This document shows positions 15,415 to 22,870 of a DNA stretch of 28,694 nucleotides, one piece after another. Position 1 is the stretch's first letter. Each line of letters begins with the position of its first letter. The stretch is taken from assembly GCA_934271715.1 (NCBI GenBank), contig CAKQRZ010000017.1, positions 1 through 28,694 of the forward strand, read 5' to 3'. Made by a program: the position numbers and the translations under genes. The DNA comes from an uncultured Alphaproteobacteria bacterium (lineage in GTDB: Bacteria > Pseudomonadota > Alphaproteobacteria > RF32 > CAG-239). Under the pieces are notes generated by a model, which made no database searches, had not been told where the DNA came from, and worked only from the letters and a program-made list of their open reading frames with translations.

Positions 15415-16056
15415 ATGACAGAACAGCAGCTGCCGCCGGAAATTATGAAACAAGCCGTAAAGGGAATAAGCTATATTGCCCACCCGCTGCGTCTGCAGAT
15501 TTTGGAATTTTTAGACGTTAACGGCGAAGCGTCGGTTTCGGAAATTACCAAGGCGGTAAACGACGAGCAAATGATTGTATCGCAAAGCCTGAAAAAACTA
15601 CGCGATGCCGGATTGGTTACAACGCAAAGACACGGAATTTTTATATATTACCGCATTCAAGAAGAATATCCGGCCAGCATATTTGTCTGCCTGCGCAAGC
15701 TTTACGGCTATATGACGGACAGCCTCCGTTTTTTGGCCGATGACTGCAAAGCCTTATTGCCTCCTGATTACACCACCATGGCCGCCAATCGCATTAAACT
15801 GTTTGCCAACTATGATAAAATGCGGATTTTAGAATTTTTGCTGCTGCACGGAGAAAGCAATGTATCGCAAATCGTGCAGGGGACAGAGAGCGAGCAGCTT
15901 AAGGTTTCGCAATATCTGCGCCGACTTAAAGACGATGCTTTTGTTACCAGCCGCCGCGACGGACGTTTTATTTATTACAGCATAACTAAGGGCGTGCATA
16001 AAACCGCGCTGCAATGTATTCATAAACGCTATGCCAAAATAGGCAGGCTTATCTGA
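15415..16056 (+). CDS. Regulator with two tandem ArsR-type winged-helix domains
   Basis: The 213-residue protein contains two copies of an ArsR-like winged helix in one chain. Domain 1 (about 18-85) has HPLRLQILEFL, VSQSLKKLRDAGLV and the wing GIFIYYRI. Domain 2 (about 128-195) has YDKMRILEFLLLHGES, VSQYLRRLKDDAFV and GRFIYYSI. ArsR proteins normally carry one such domain and dimerise, so this looks like an intramolecular dimer made by duplication. Metal-binding cysteine pairs of the ArsR/SmtB kind (ELCVCDL) are absent; C92, C111 and C201 are isolated. No effector or target is evident. TTGAGGAC precedes the ATG. Confidence 0.8.
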   Translation: MTEQQLPPEIMKQAVKGISYIAHPLRLQILEFLDVNGEASVSEITKAVNDEQMIVSQSLKKLRDAGLVTTQRHGIFIYYRIQEEYPASIFVCLRKLYGYMTDSLRFLADDCKALLPPDYTTMAANRIKLFANYDKMRILEFLLLHGESNVSQIVQGTESEQLKVSQYLRRLKDDAFVTSRRDGRFIYYSITKGVHKTALQCIHKRYAKIGRLI

Positions 16057-16065
16057 AATAATGTG

Positions 16066-16093
16066 TTGAAACAAACGCCTTTTCTGTTATAAT
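16066..16093 (+). promoter_or_regulatory. Promoter of the dCMP deaminase gene
   Basis: TTGAAA (16066-16071), a 16-base spacer and a perfect TATAAT (16088-16093). The ATG at 16128 is preceded by GGAGG. Confidence 0.7.
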
Positions 16094-16127
16094 CAACCTG
16101 TTTTGCAACAGTTTTGGAGGCTTTATT

Positions 16128-16592
16128 ATGTTTACAGAAAAATGGAATTACCGCTTTTTAGAGTTAGCTTCGTTAGTTTCAACTTGGTCAAAAGACCCCT
16201 CTACCCAAACCGGAGCTGTTGTGGTGGGACCGGATAAAGAAATCCGCGCCACCGGATATAACGGCTTGGTGCGCGGCGTTTCCGATGATATTCCGGAACG
16301 CATGGAACGCCCGACTAAATACGATTTTTTTGAACATGCCGAACGCAACGCCATTTATAACGCCTGCCTGACCGGAACCCAGCTCAAAAGCTGCACTATT
16401 TTCTGCACGCTGACGCCTTGCACCGACTGCGCCCGCGCTATTATTCAGGCCGGCATCAAAGAAGTGATAACCTATGAATATAAGCCGGATGAAAATGACC
16501 CTAAAAATACTTGGCGGGATAAACTTAATTATTCGGCACAGATGTTTGCCGAAGCCGGTGTGGCTTATATTGAACTTCCTCGTAAAAAATAA
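16128..16592 (+). CDS. dCMP deaminase-like zinc deaminase
   Basis: The 154-residue cytoplasmic enzyme belongs to the dCMP deaminase/ComEB group, which converts dCMP to dUMP for thymidylate synthesis. The zinc site is complete: H70-A-E72 with E72 as proton shuttle, and PCTDC with C98 and C101. The N-terminal WNYRFLELASLVSTWSKDPS and NGLVRGVSDD motifs match this family better than cytidine or tRNA-adenosine deaminases. It stands alone with its own promoter and GGAGG ribosome binding site. Whether it acts on dCMP or another deoxycytidylate cannot be settled by eye. Confidence 0.88.
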   Translation: MFTEKWNYRFLELASLVSTWSKDPSTQTGAVVVGPDKEIRATGYNGLVRGVSDDIPERMERPTKYDFFEHAERNAIYNACLTGTQLKSCTIFCTLTPCTDCARAIIQAGIKEVITYEYKPDENDPKNTWRDKLNYSAQMFAEAGVAYIELPRKK

Positions 16593-16687
16593 TTGATTTC
16601 CAGCGGCCTATCCCCTTTAAATCTCACAAAAAGTCCATATATATGTAACCGATTAAATTTTTGCCAAAACTACAAGGAGGTTGGATA

Positions 16688-17311
16688 ATGAAAATTTTGA
16701 TTGCTGATGACTGTCCGCTGTTCCGCGACGGTTTGAATTTACGGCTTTTAGAAATTTTTCCAAACGCCAAAACCGAACAGACATCAGGTTTTGCCAACAC
16801 TATCAAATTTTTACAGAATCAAAAAGACGTTAATCTGCTGATTTTAAATGCTGAAATGCAGGATATGCCGTGGCAGGAGGCTCTAAAAGAAATCCGCCGG
16901 GTTTCTAAGGCTCTGATATTGATTATTTCCACTTCTGCCGACGCCCGAACCCTTAAAACAATTTTGGCAGCCGGAGCCGACGGCTATCTTTCCAAGCGGG
17001 CGGATGCCGATGAGCTGAGCCTTGCCCTGAGACTGATTAAAAACGGCGAAACTTATATATCTCAAAACAATAACAGCGGCGTTCCGCTGAATAACCTCAG
17101 CGGCACCGAAAGCGGATTAAAAACGCTGACTAACCGCCAATCACAGGTTTTAGACTTAATCGCCCAAGGCAAATCCAACAAACAAATTGCTTATGACATG
17201 GGAGTTTCCGAATCCACCGTAAAGCTGCATATTAACGCGCTTTTGCGCACTCTGCATGTCAGCAACCGCACTCAAGCCGTAGTTACGGCGCAAAAAATGG
17301 GAATCATTTAG
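16688..17311 (+). CDS. LuxR/NarL-type response regulator with atypical receiver
   Basis: The 207-residue protein has a receiver domain (about 1-120) and a LuxR/FixJ DNA-binding domain (about 145-207, LTNRQSQVLDLIAQGKSNKQ, then VSESTVKLHINALL). The acidic pair D7-D8 and the conserved lysine K103 are present, but the phosphoacceptor position holds N54 (LILNAEM where LLLDLNM is usual). Normal phosphorylation is therefore unlikely. The start at 16688 is preferred because AAGGAGG lies 7 bases upstream; the longer frame starting at 16661 would place that site within the coding region. No sensor kinase is nearby. It overlaps the 3' end of rlmN by 8 bases tail to tail. Confidence 0.9.
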   Translation: MKILIADDCPLFRDGLNLRLLEIFPNAKTEQTSGFANTIKFLQNQKDVNLLILNAEMQDMPWQEALKEIRRVSKALILIISTSADARTLKTILAAGADGYLSKRADADELSLALRLIKNGETYISQNNNSGVPLNNLSGTESGLKTLTNRQSQVLDLIAQGKSNKQIAYDMGVSESTVKLHINALLRTLHVSNRTQAVVTAQKMGII

Positions 17312-18389
17312 CAGTTTTTTTATCTTCAGAATCTTTTTTAGACTTTAACTGTCCGCAGGCCGCCAAAATATCTTGTCCGCGGGCAACCCGAACCGGCGCG
17401 GCAAATCCGGCTTTTTCCAATTCGCGGGCGAAAGCATGCACGCGGTTGTTTGAGCTTGGTGCAAAAGAACACCCTGGCCATGGATTAAACGGAATCAGGT
17501 TAAAACTGGCGCGCAGCTGATATTTTTTCATTAAAGCAATAAGTTCGCGCGCACATTCTAAACTATCGTTAATACCGTTCAGCAGCAAATATTCAAAAGT
17601 GATATAGCGGCTGCCGTCTCCGTTTTGATAAGCCCGGCAGGCTTCCATAACTTCATCAATCGGATAACGGTTGTTAATCGGCATAATCTGCGAGCGGATT
17701 TCATTATTCGGCGCATGCAGAGAAACTGCCAAACGCACGCCGGTTTGCTGCAGAGCCGGTAAAATCTTAGGCGCTATGCCGGAAGTTGACATTGTCACGC
17801 GGCGGCGGGAGATAGCTATACCGTCGCCGTCAGTCAAAATCTGCAGAGCTTTTACGGTGTTTTCCAGATTATGCAGCGGCTCGCCCATTCCCATAACCAC
17901 AATGTTAGAAAGATAGCGGGTTTCGTTAGTTGGACTCGGCCATTCGCCGTAAGTGTCGCGCGCCACCATAAATTCGCTGACGATTTCTCCGGCTGTCAGG
18001 TTACGGGTCAGTTTTTGGCTTCCGGTATGGCAGAATCGGCAGCCGACCGCACAGCCGACTTGGGTAGAAATGCAAACAGCTCCTCTGTCTTCTTCAGGAA
18101 TATAAACCATTTCAACCCGCTGTCCGTCTTTAAATTCCAAAAGCCATTTGCGGGTCTTGTCGGCTGACAGCTGCTCAGCCACAATTTTGGGACGGCTGAT
18201 AGTGAAATTATCGGCCAATTTTTGGCGCAGGTCTTTAGAAAGATTGCTCATTTTGGCAAAATCGGTTTCGCCGAAATAATAAAGCCATTGCCACAGCTGC
18301 TTAGCCCGGAACGGTTTTTCGCCGATTGCGGTTAAAGCAGCCTGCAGTTCTTCTTTGCTTAAGCCGATAAGTTCTGTTTTTTCCGTCAT
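17304..18389 (-). CDS. rlmN: 23S rRNA A2503 / tRNA A37 C2-methyltransferase
   Basis: RlmN is a radical-SAM enzyme that adds a methyl group to C2 of A2503 in 23S rRNA and A37 in some tRNAs. The 361-residue product carries the cluster motif C113-x3-C117-x2-C120 (CAVGCRFC) and the two catalytic cysteines at C106 and C345 (AACGQL). GMGEPLHNLENTVKAL and VSLHAPNNEIRSQIMPINN are typical. A further in-frame ATG at 18407 would overlap the upstream gene; the ATG at 18389 starts 2 bases after that gene's stop and is preferred, though neither has a strong ribosome binding site. It forms an operon with the IalB-like gene. Confidence 0.95.
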   Translation of the reverse strand: MTEKTELIGLSKEELQAALTAIGEKPFRAKQLWQWLYYFGETDFAKMSNLSKDLRQKLADNFTISRPKIVAEQLSADKTRKWLLEFKDGQRVEMVYIPEEDRGAVCISTQVGCAVGCRFCHTGSQKLTRNLTAGEIVSEFMVARDTYGEWPSPTNETRYLSNIVVMGMGEPLHNLENTVKALQILTDGDGIAISRRRVTMSTSGIAPKILPALQQTGVRLAVSLHAPNNEIRSQIMPINNRYPIDEVMEACRAYQNGDGSRYITFEYLLLNGINDSLECARELIALMKKYQLRASFNLIPFNPWPGCSFAPSSNNRVHAFARELEKAGFAAPVRVARGQDILAACGQLKSKKDSEDKKTAK

Positions 18390-18391
18390 GG

Positions 18392-18901
18392 CTATTTTTT
18401 CTTGCATTTAGCTGAAATTGCCTGATAGGCGCTGGAGAAACCTTTAAGAGAATAAGTGTCTTTAGTAGTAGTTCCGCGGCTTGATTTGCCGTCTACAATC
18501 ATTCTTTCGCCGCGTTTCATGGCTGCAATAATATTGCGGTCTTCCTGAGAGTTGACCATCCAGCCTTTAGAACCCTCGGTAAAAGTATTCTTAAAAGTTT
18601 TATCGCCGATTTTAATAACAAACGGAGCTTTGGTGTCAAAATTATAGCCGGCCACAAAGCTTACTTCATCAAAAGTTTTTTCGGACGGGCGGTGAGTAAT
18701 GATTGTATAGATATCGCCGCGCTTGGTATATTTGCCCTCGTCTTTTTTAGGTGTGGACGACATATAGCAAATAAGGTTGCCGCGGTCGTTATAAGTCCAA
18801 GCGGTCCAGTCGCCGTATTCGCCCAAAACTTTAGGCATTTCTGCAGCGTTTGCCGCCGCGCCGAGAATCAAACCGCTCAAAACCAATAAATACTTTAACA
18901 T
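18392..18901 (-). CDS. IalB-family periplasmic protein
   Basis: The 169-residue product starts with a Sec signal peptide (basic LK, hydrophobic core 4-16, likely cleavage after ANA at about residue 19). The mature part has the invasion-associated locus B signature: GDWTAWTY near 30-37, then a cysteine in NLICYMSS, and beta-rich segments such as PFVIKIGDKTF and RMIVDGKSSRGT. IalB-family proteins occur widely in alphaproteobacteria; their role is unsettled even where first linked to invasion in Bartonella. Two cysteines (NLICYM and AKCKKK) could form a disulfide. rlmN follows 2 bases after the stop. Confidence 0.8.
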   Translation of the reverse strand: MLKYLLVLSGLILGAAANAAEMPKVLGEYGDWTAWTYNDRGNLICYMSSTPKKDEGKYTKRGDIYTIITHRPSEKTFDEVSFVAGYNFDTKAPFVIKIGDKTFKNTFTEGSKGWMVNSQEDRNIIAAMKRGERMIVDGKSSRGTTTKDTYSLKGFSSAYQAISAKCKKK

Positions 18902-18928
18902 TCTTTTTTATCCTTTTACGCTTAAATT

Positions 18929-18957
18929 TTGCTTGGATTATAGCAAAAAATTATATA
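18929..18957 (+). promoter_or_regulatory. Promoter of the CCA-adding enzyme gene, overlapping a divergent promoter
   Basis: TTGCTT (18929-18934), a 17-base spacer and TATATA (18952-18957). On the minus strand a perfect TATAAT (18942-18937) inside the spacer could serve the IalB-like gene, although its -35 match is poor. The two promoters would exclude each other. Confidence 0.45.
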
Positions 18958-19002
18958 TAAACTATTAAAATTTACAAAAAATACAAGAGGAATTTTTAAG
19001 TT

Positions 19003-20235
19003 ATGATGAAGCCTAATTTTTTAGATATGTCAAAACTGCTGACATCCAAGCGGATTTACCGCCTGTTTGACGCTGTAGAATCCCACGGCGGAACTTTGCG
19101 GTTTGTCGGCGGCGCCGTGCGCGATACTCTGGCCGGACGGCATAACAGCTTTGACTTGGATTTGGCTTCTGACCTGTCTCCGGACGAGCTGGTTGAAGCC
19201 TGCGAAGACTATGGGCTTAAGACTGTGCCTATCGGGCTGAAATTCGGCACTATCGGAGTAATTATAGATAATCAGGCGCTGGAAGTTACATCGCTGCGCC
19301 GCGATGTGATAACCGACGGGCGCCATGCCAAAGTGGAATTTACCGATGACTGGAGCGTGGACGCCTCCCGCCGCGACTTAACCATAAACGCGGTGTATGC
19401 TGATTTATACGGCAATGTGTTTGATTATTACAACGGCATAAACGATTTAGAAAACGGCATTGTCCGCTTTATCGGCAATCCGGATGAGCGCATTAAAGAA
19501 GACTATCTGCGGATTATGCGTTTTTTCCGCTTTTATTCTATTTTCAGCAAGCAGCCGATGGATAAAGAAGCCTTAAGAGCCTGTATTGCCCATAAGGACG
19601 GACTGCGCACGCTTTCTATTGAGCGGGTGCGCGACGAGCTGTTTAAGCTGCTGGTTACGCCGCGGGCTGCCGAAACCATGCAGATTATTTTTGACAATGA
19701 CATACTAAGCTACTTTCTGCCCAGCAAATCCATTCATATAGAAGCTTTGCAGCACCTGACCGAGCTGGTGGAAGATATGAAATACGAGGGAAATTTCCTG
19801 CGTCGCCTGTTTGTACTCTATCAGCCGAATGCTTCAGAAGCCGAAAATATGGCTCGGACTCTGCGTTTTTCTAAACGGCAGAAAGATAACTTTATAAACT
19901 GGGCCAAAATTAGCTTAATGCCGGAAAATATTTCTACTCCGAGCCAGCGCCTGCGTTTTATTTACCGCTACGGCAAAACGTTCTGTCTGGATAAAATTTT
20001 GCTGACTGCAGCAATTTATAATATTGAAAGCTCTAAAGTCGCCAATGTACTGCAAGAGGTGGAAGACGCGGTTGTGCCGATTTTCCCGCTGCGGGGGCGC
20101 GACCTGATAGAACAAAATATCGCTTCCGGCGAAAAAATCGGGCAGAAACTGGCTTTGCTGGAGCAGCTGTGGATTGACAGCAATTTTAATCTGACGCGCG
20201 ATGAGATGCTGGAATTTGCTAGAAAAGCAATTTAA
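19003..20235 (+). CDS. cca: CCA tRNA nucleotidyltransferase
   Basis: This enzyme adds or repairs the 3'-terminal CCA of tRNAs. The 410-residue class II nucleotidyltransferase has GGAVRD at 36-41, the catalytic D51-x-D53 in FDLDLASD, and RRDLTINAVYAD, the motif that contacts incoming nucleotides. ERVRDELFKLL lies in the body domain. Alphaproteobacterial enzymes of this length lack the HD domain of the E. coli protein, and none is seen here. An AGAGGAA ribosome binding site precedes two possible starts, ATG ATG at 19003 and 19006. Its 3' end overlaps the convergent exported-protein gene by 17 bases. Confidence 0.92.
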   Translation: MMKPNFLDMSKLLTSKRIYRLFDAVESHGGTLRFVGGAVRDTLAGRHNSFDLDLASDLSPDELVEACEDYGLKTVPIGLKFGTIGVIIDNQALEVTSLRRDVITDGRHAKVEFTDDWSVDASRRDLTINAVYADLYGNVFDYYNGINDLENGIVRFIGNPDERIKEDYLRIMRFFRFYSIFSKQPMDKEALRACIAHKDGLRTLSIERVRDELFKLLVTPRAAETMQIIFDNDILSYFLPSKSIHIEALQHLTELVEDMKYEGNFLRRLFVLYQPNASEAENMARTLRFSKRQKDNFINWAKISLMPENISTPSQRLRFIYRYGKTFCLDKILLTAAIYNIESSKVANVLQEVEDAVVPIFPLRGRDLIEQNIASGEKIGQKLALLEQLWIDSNFNLTRDEMLEFARKAI

Positions 20236-20659
20236 CTTTGTTTCCGCTCTGCCGGCAGCTGCCGCCGCTGTTGATTTCGGCACGGCGGGCGCCGGTTCCG
20301 TTTTGGCACATAAAGCAGGTTGCACCGTCCAGCCCGTCAAAAGTCACATAAAATCCGCCGTCATCTGCCGGAGCAATATCCCAATTTATTCCGGAAAAGC
20401 CGCTGAATGACGGCAATGCAGCTTTGCTCAGCCCGCTGTAATCGCCGAAATATGAAGTCTGAATTTCCGTGACCAGCGAGCCTAAATCCTGCTGAAAACG
20501 CATTTTATTTAAAGCGCTCTGCCCGCGGGCTACAGCCTTATAACCTTCGGCCGAAAGCTCGCCGTCAATTACCAAAGCCCCTAAAGTGTCGCTCATCTGA
20601 GCCGAGGCAGTTCCGCAGAATAAGCTTAAAACTGCTGCTGTAATTAAAAACTTTTTCAT
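20219..20659 (-). CDS. Small exported protein, possibly pilin-fold
   Basis: The 146-residue product has a clear Sec signal peptide (MKKFLITAAVLSLFCGTASA, cleavage at about residue 20). The mature part starts with a helical stretch (TLGALVIDGELSAEGYKA...) and continues into FYVTFDGLDGATCFMC, with cysteines at 115, 118 and 135. The helix plus glycine-containing beta segment with C-terminal cysteines recalls the head domain of PilS-type pilins, but the hydrophobic N-terminal pilin helix is absent. This resemblance is weak. It starts 10 bases after the stop of nothing on its strand and lies just downstream of the anmK start side, with anmK ending 10 bases before its start region only if read along the minus strand, so co-transcription after anmK is likely. 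Confidence 0.7.
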   Translation of the reverse strand: MKKFLITAAVLSLFCGTASAQMSDTLGALVIDGELSAEGYKAVARGQSALNKMRFQQDLGSLVTEIQTSYFGDYSGLSKAALPSFSGFSGINWDIAPADDGGFYVTFDGLDGATCFMCQNGTGARRAEINSGGSCRQSGNKVKLLF

Positions 20660-20669
20660 AACTTTCTCC

Positions 20670-21971
20670 TTATAAATTCATATTATTTTGCCAGCCGCGG
20701 GCGGCTTTGCTTAAATAATCATCAACCGGCGCCGCCTTAGGATAGCGGATATTTCCTAAAATCAGCAGCTTGCTGTAATTTTGCAGCTCTGGCAGCTCCC
20801 AAGTTTTATGCTCCAGATAATAGCGCGCCAAATCGGCAAACAAACGGGCTTCCATAAATTCGCCCAGCTTAGAATATTTTATCTGTGGACTGTTCTTCAG
20901 GCGCTTGCGGAAGTCGGCGAAAAGTTTTTGGTGCTGCAGCAGAGCCGGAACTTTGCCCGACAGCGTATCATCAAAGCTTTGGCGGGCAAGCGGATTTTTC
21001 CAGCCGCCGCCGAACAACACAAAATTCGCGGTTAAATCTATATTATCCGGCACAGAAGCGGCTGAATACGCCGCTAAATATCCGGCAAAAAATTCCAGCG
21101 TATGCAGAACATCGCAGAAAATCTGTTCATTTTCCGCCGGATTTCCATAGGTGTTTTCAACATAGGCAAAAAGCTCAGAAGTTTTATAAAAAGCCGGATC
21201 GCCGGATTTCGGCGGCGTCATTTCATAAAAATTTTGCCCCAGCGCAAACAGATATTGCAGCAATTCCGGCAATAATTTTCCCTGCAATCCCCAATGCGCT
21301 TCCTTGTCAAACGCCGCGCCTTTATAACTCAGCACAAAACTGTCCGTATACTCATTAAACGGACCGGCGTCCCAGCTGATTTGCGCCCTGCCGTTTTTTA
21401 TCCAAGCCAAATTGGAGGTGTTTCCGGCATTGATATAGCAGCCGTCTCCCTCCTGCCGCGAAATATGGGCATTATGCGGAGCAGCCAGCGGCGCACCCTC
21501 AAAACCGTTCATCAGCAAAGCCGAACGAAAGTCATTTATAACCGGAATATCGGTCAAATCTGCCAGCAGCTGAGCCGACCCCATCTGCGTGGTAAACGGC
21601 AGCGTTCCGCTGATTTTAGCCAGCGACGGCGGATTATGGTCAAGCGTTTTGCCATGAAAGCCGACAGCTTGCACGCTGCTTTTATCAATTTTATTCTGCC
21701 GGCAAAGCTCATTAACCGCCTCCGCCACGCCTGCAACATATTTTTGGTGTACGGCTAAAAAATCATTATCCTTTATCAGTTCTGCCGCCGGTATTTTCTG
21801 CGTAACCACCCGCTGCCGCAAAGCGTCTATGCGTTGTTTTTCGGCCACGCTGTAAGGAATGCTCAAGCTGCATATATCTGTAATTTTTTCCCCGTCAAAC
21901 TCCGTCAGCACCACGTCAACGGCGTCCATGGAATTTCCGGTCATATTGCCGATAATGCGCAGTTTAGCCAT
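20670..21971 (-). CDS. anmK: Anhydro-N-acetylmuramic acid kinase
   Basis: AnmK opens and phosphorylates 1,6-anhydro-MurNAc released from murein turnover, giving MurNAc-6-phosphate. The family's motifs are present though divergent: GNMTGNSMDAVD at 8-19 (usually GTMSGTSLDGID), GFHGKTLDHNP near 104-114, NDFRSALLMNGFEGAPLAAP near 146-165, the nucleotide-site INAGNTSNLAW and the catalytic aspartate D201 in WDAGPFNEYTD, then FGGGWKNPLARQSF. At 433 residues it is longer than the usual 360-380. The start overlaps the ROK kinase by 8 bases, indicating one operon for amino-sugar recycling. The exported-protein gene follows 10 bases after its stop. Confidence 0.88.
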   Translation of the reverse strand: MAKLRIIGNMTGNSMDAVDVVLTEFDGEKITDICSLSIPYSVAEKQRIDALRQRVVTQKIPAAELIKDNDFLAVHQKYVAGVAEAVNELCRQNKIDKSSVQAVGFHGKTLDHNPPSLAKISGTLPFTTQMGSAQLLADLTDIPVINDFRSALLMNGFEGAPLAAPHNAHISRQEGDGCYINAGNTSNLAWIKNGRAQISWDAGPFNEYTDSFVLSYKGAAFDKEAHWGLQGKLLPELLQYLFALGQNFYEMTPPKSGDPAFYKTSELFAYVENTYGNPAENEQIFCDVLHTLEFFAGYLAAYSAASVPDNIDLTANFVLFGGGWKNPLARQSFDDTLSGKVPALLQHQKLFADFRKRLKNSPQIKYSKLGEFMEARLFADLARYYLEHKTWELPELQNYSKLLILGNIRYPKAAPVDDYLSKAARGWQNNMNL

Positions 21972-22764
21972 TGATTTTATCTTTCAGCAGCAGCGCCGCG
22001 CCGATTAACCCCGCATTATTGCCGGTTACAGCTTTTTGCAGCCGCAGCGGATTGTGATAGCCTTTGGCATTTACGGCCTTTTCAACTGCCGGATAATCAA
22101 CAATTTCCGCCAAACTTCCAGACAGCGCCACCGCTTCGGTGTCTAGAATGCTATTCAGCAAAGCCACGCTGTCTGTCAGACGTTCCTGCCATTCGGCAAA
22201 AGCTTTTTCCGCTGCCGGATTATGTTCATTTTTCAGTTTGCAAAGCGCAAAGCAATCACACTCGCTTACCCCGTTTTGCTTAGCCAAAGCCGCTAAATCT
22301 CCGCCGGCCAGCAAAAACGGCAGCTCGCCCGCTGCACCGGTTTTACCGCGTAAAATCCGGCCGCCGCAGATTATTCCGCAGCCCACGCCGGTTCCCAAGG
22401 TCAGCATAACCGCCTGTTCGGTTCCTTTCAGCACGCCGATTTTATATTCCGCCCACAAAGCAGCGTTGGCGTCATTTTCCACCAGCAGCGGCTTGGCTGT
22501 TAATTTATGAAAGCAAATATTTTCATATCCGACCGGCAGATTGTGCGGTTTTGCCGTAAGTTTCTCGTTATATACCACACCGGCCGTCGCCACCGCTGCG
22601 CCGTCAAACTCCTCTTCGCTCAGACGCTTTTTTATATATTCTTCTATTTTTCCTGCATCTTTAGGCGTCGGCGCCGAAACTACCGGGCTTAGCAATTTTC
22701 CGCACACCGAAACCACCGCCGAAGCAATTTTAGTGCCGCCGATATCAAAAGCCAATATTCTCAT
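21964..22764 (-). CDS. ROK-family sugar kinase
   Basis: This 266-residue cytoplasmic ROK kinase starts with the phosphate-binding loop MRILAFDIGGTKIA and has the sugar-site ENDANAAL and the second phosphate loop LGTGVGCGII. The usual ROK zinc site is degenerate: GExGH reads GELPF, and the CxCGxxGC motif reads CDCFALC. The genetic coupling to anmK (8-base overlap) points to an amino sugar such as N-acetylglucosamine or N-acetylmuramic acid, but glucokinase activity cannot be excluded. The ATG at 22764 is preferred because AAGGAGG lies just upstream; an upstream in-frame ATG at 22791 has no such site. Confidence 0.85.
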   Translation of the reverse strand: MRILAFDIGGTKIASAVVSVCGKLLSPVVSAPTPKDAGKIEEYIKKRLSEEEFDGAAVATAGVVYNEKLTAKPHNLPVGYENICFHKLTAKPLLVENDANAALWAEYKIGVLKGTEQAVMLTLGTGVGCGIICGGRILRGKTGAAGELPFLLAGGDLAALAKQNGVSECDCFALCKLKNEHNPAAEKAFAEWQERLTDSVALLNSILDTEAVALSGSLAEIVDYPAVEKAVNAKGYHNPLRLQKAVTGNNAGLIGAALLLKDKING

Positions 22765-22777
22765 TTTTGCCTCCTTA

Positions 22778-22807
22778 TATATATTCAGCATAAGTCAAGA
22801 ATGTAAA
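22778..22807 (-). promoter_or_regulatory. Possible promoter of the ROK kinase-anmK operon
   Basis: On the minus strand TTTACA (22807-22802) and TATATA (22783-22778) are 18 bases apart, just upstream of the AAGGAGG site. Confidence 0.4.
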
Positions 22808-22824
22808 AACTTTATTAGCAGCAC

Positions 22825-22860
22825 AAAAAACAACGCCGATTTTTTTAATAACCGGCGCTG
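22825..22860 (-). terminator. Terminator of the 1170-residue protein gene
   Basis: On the minus strand CAGCGCCG pairs with CGGCGTTG (one G-U pair) around an AT-rich loop, followed by six T residues. It starts about 10 bases after the stop codon. Confidence 0.85.
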
Positions 22861-22870
22861 TTTTATTTTT

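Noticed and set aside
20781..21758. Several plus-strand frames opposite anmK
   Set aside because: The minus-strand gene is a recognisable kinase; the opposite frames have no motifs and no ribosome binding sites.
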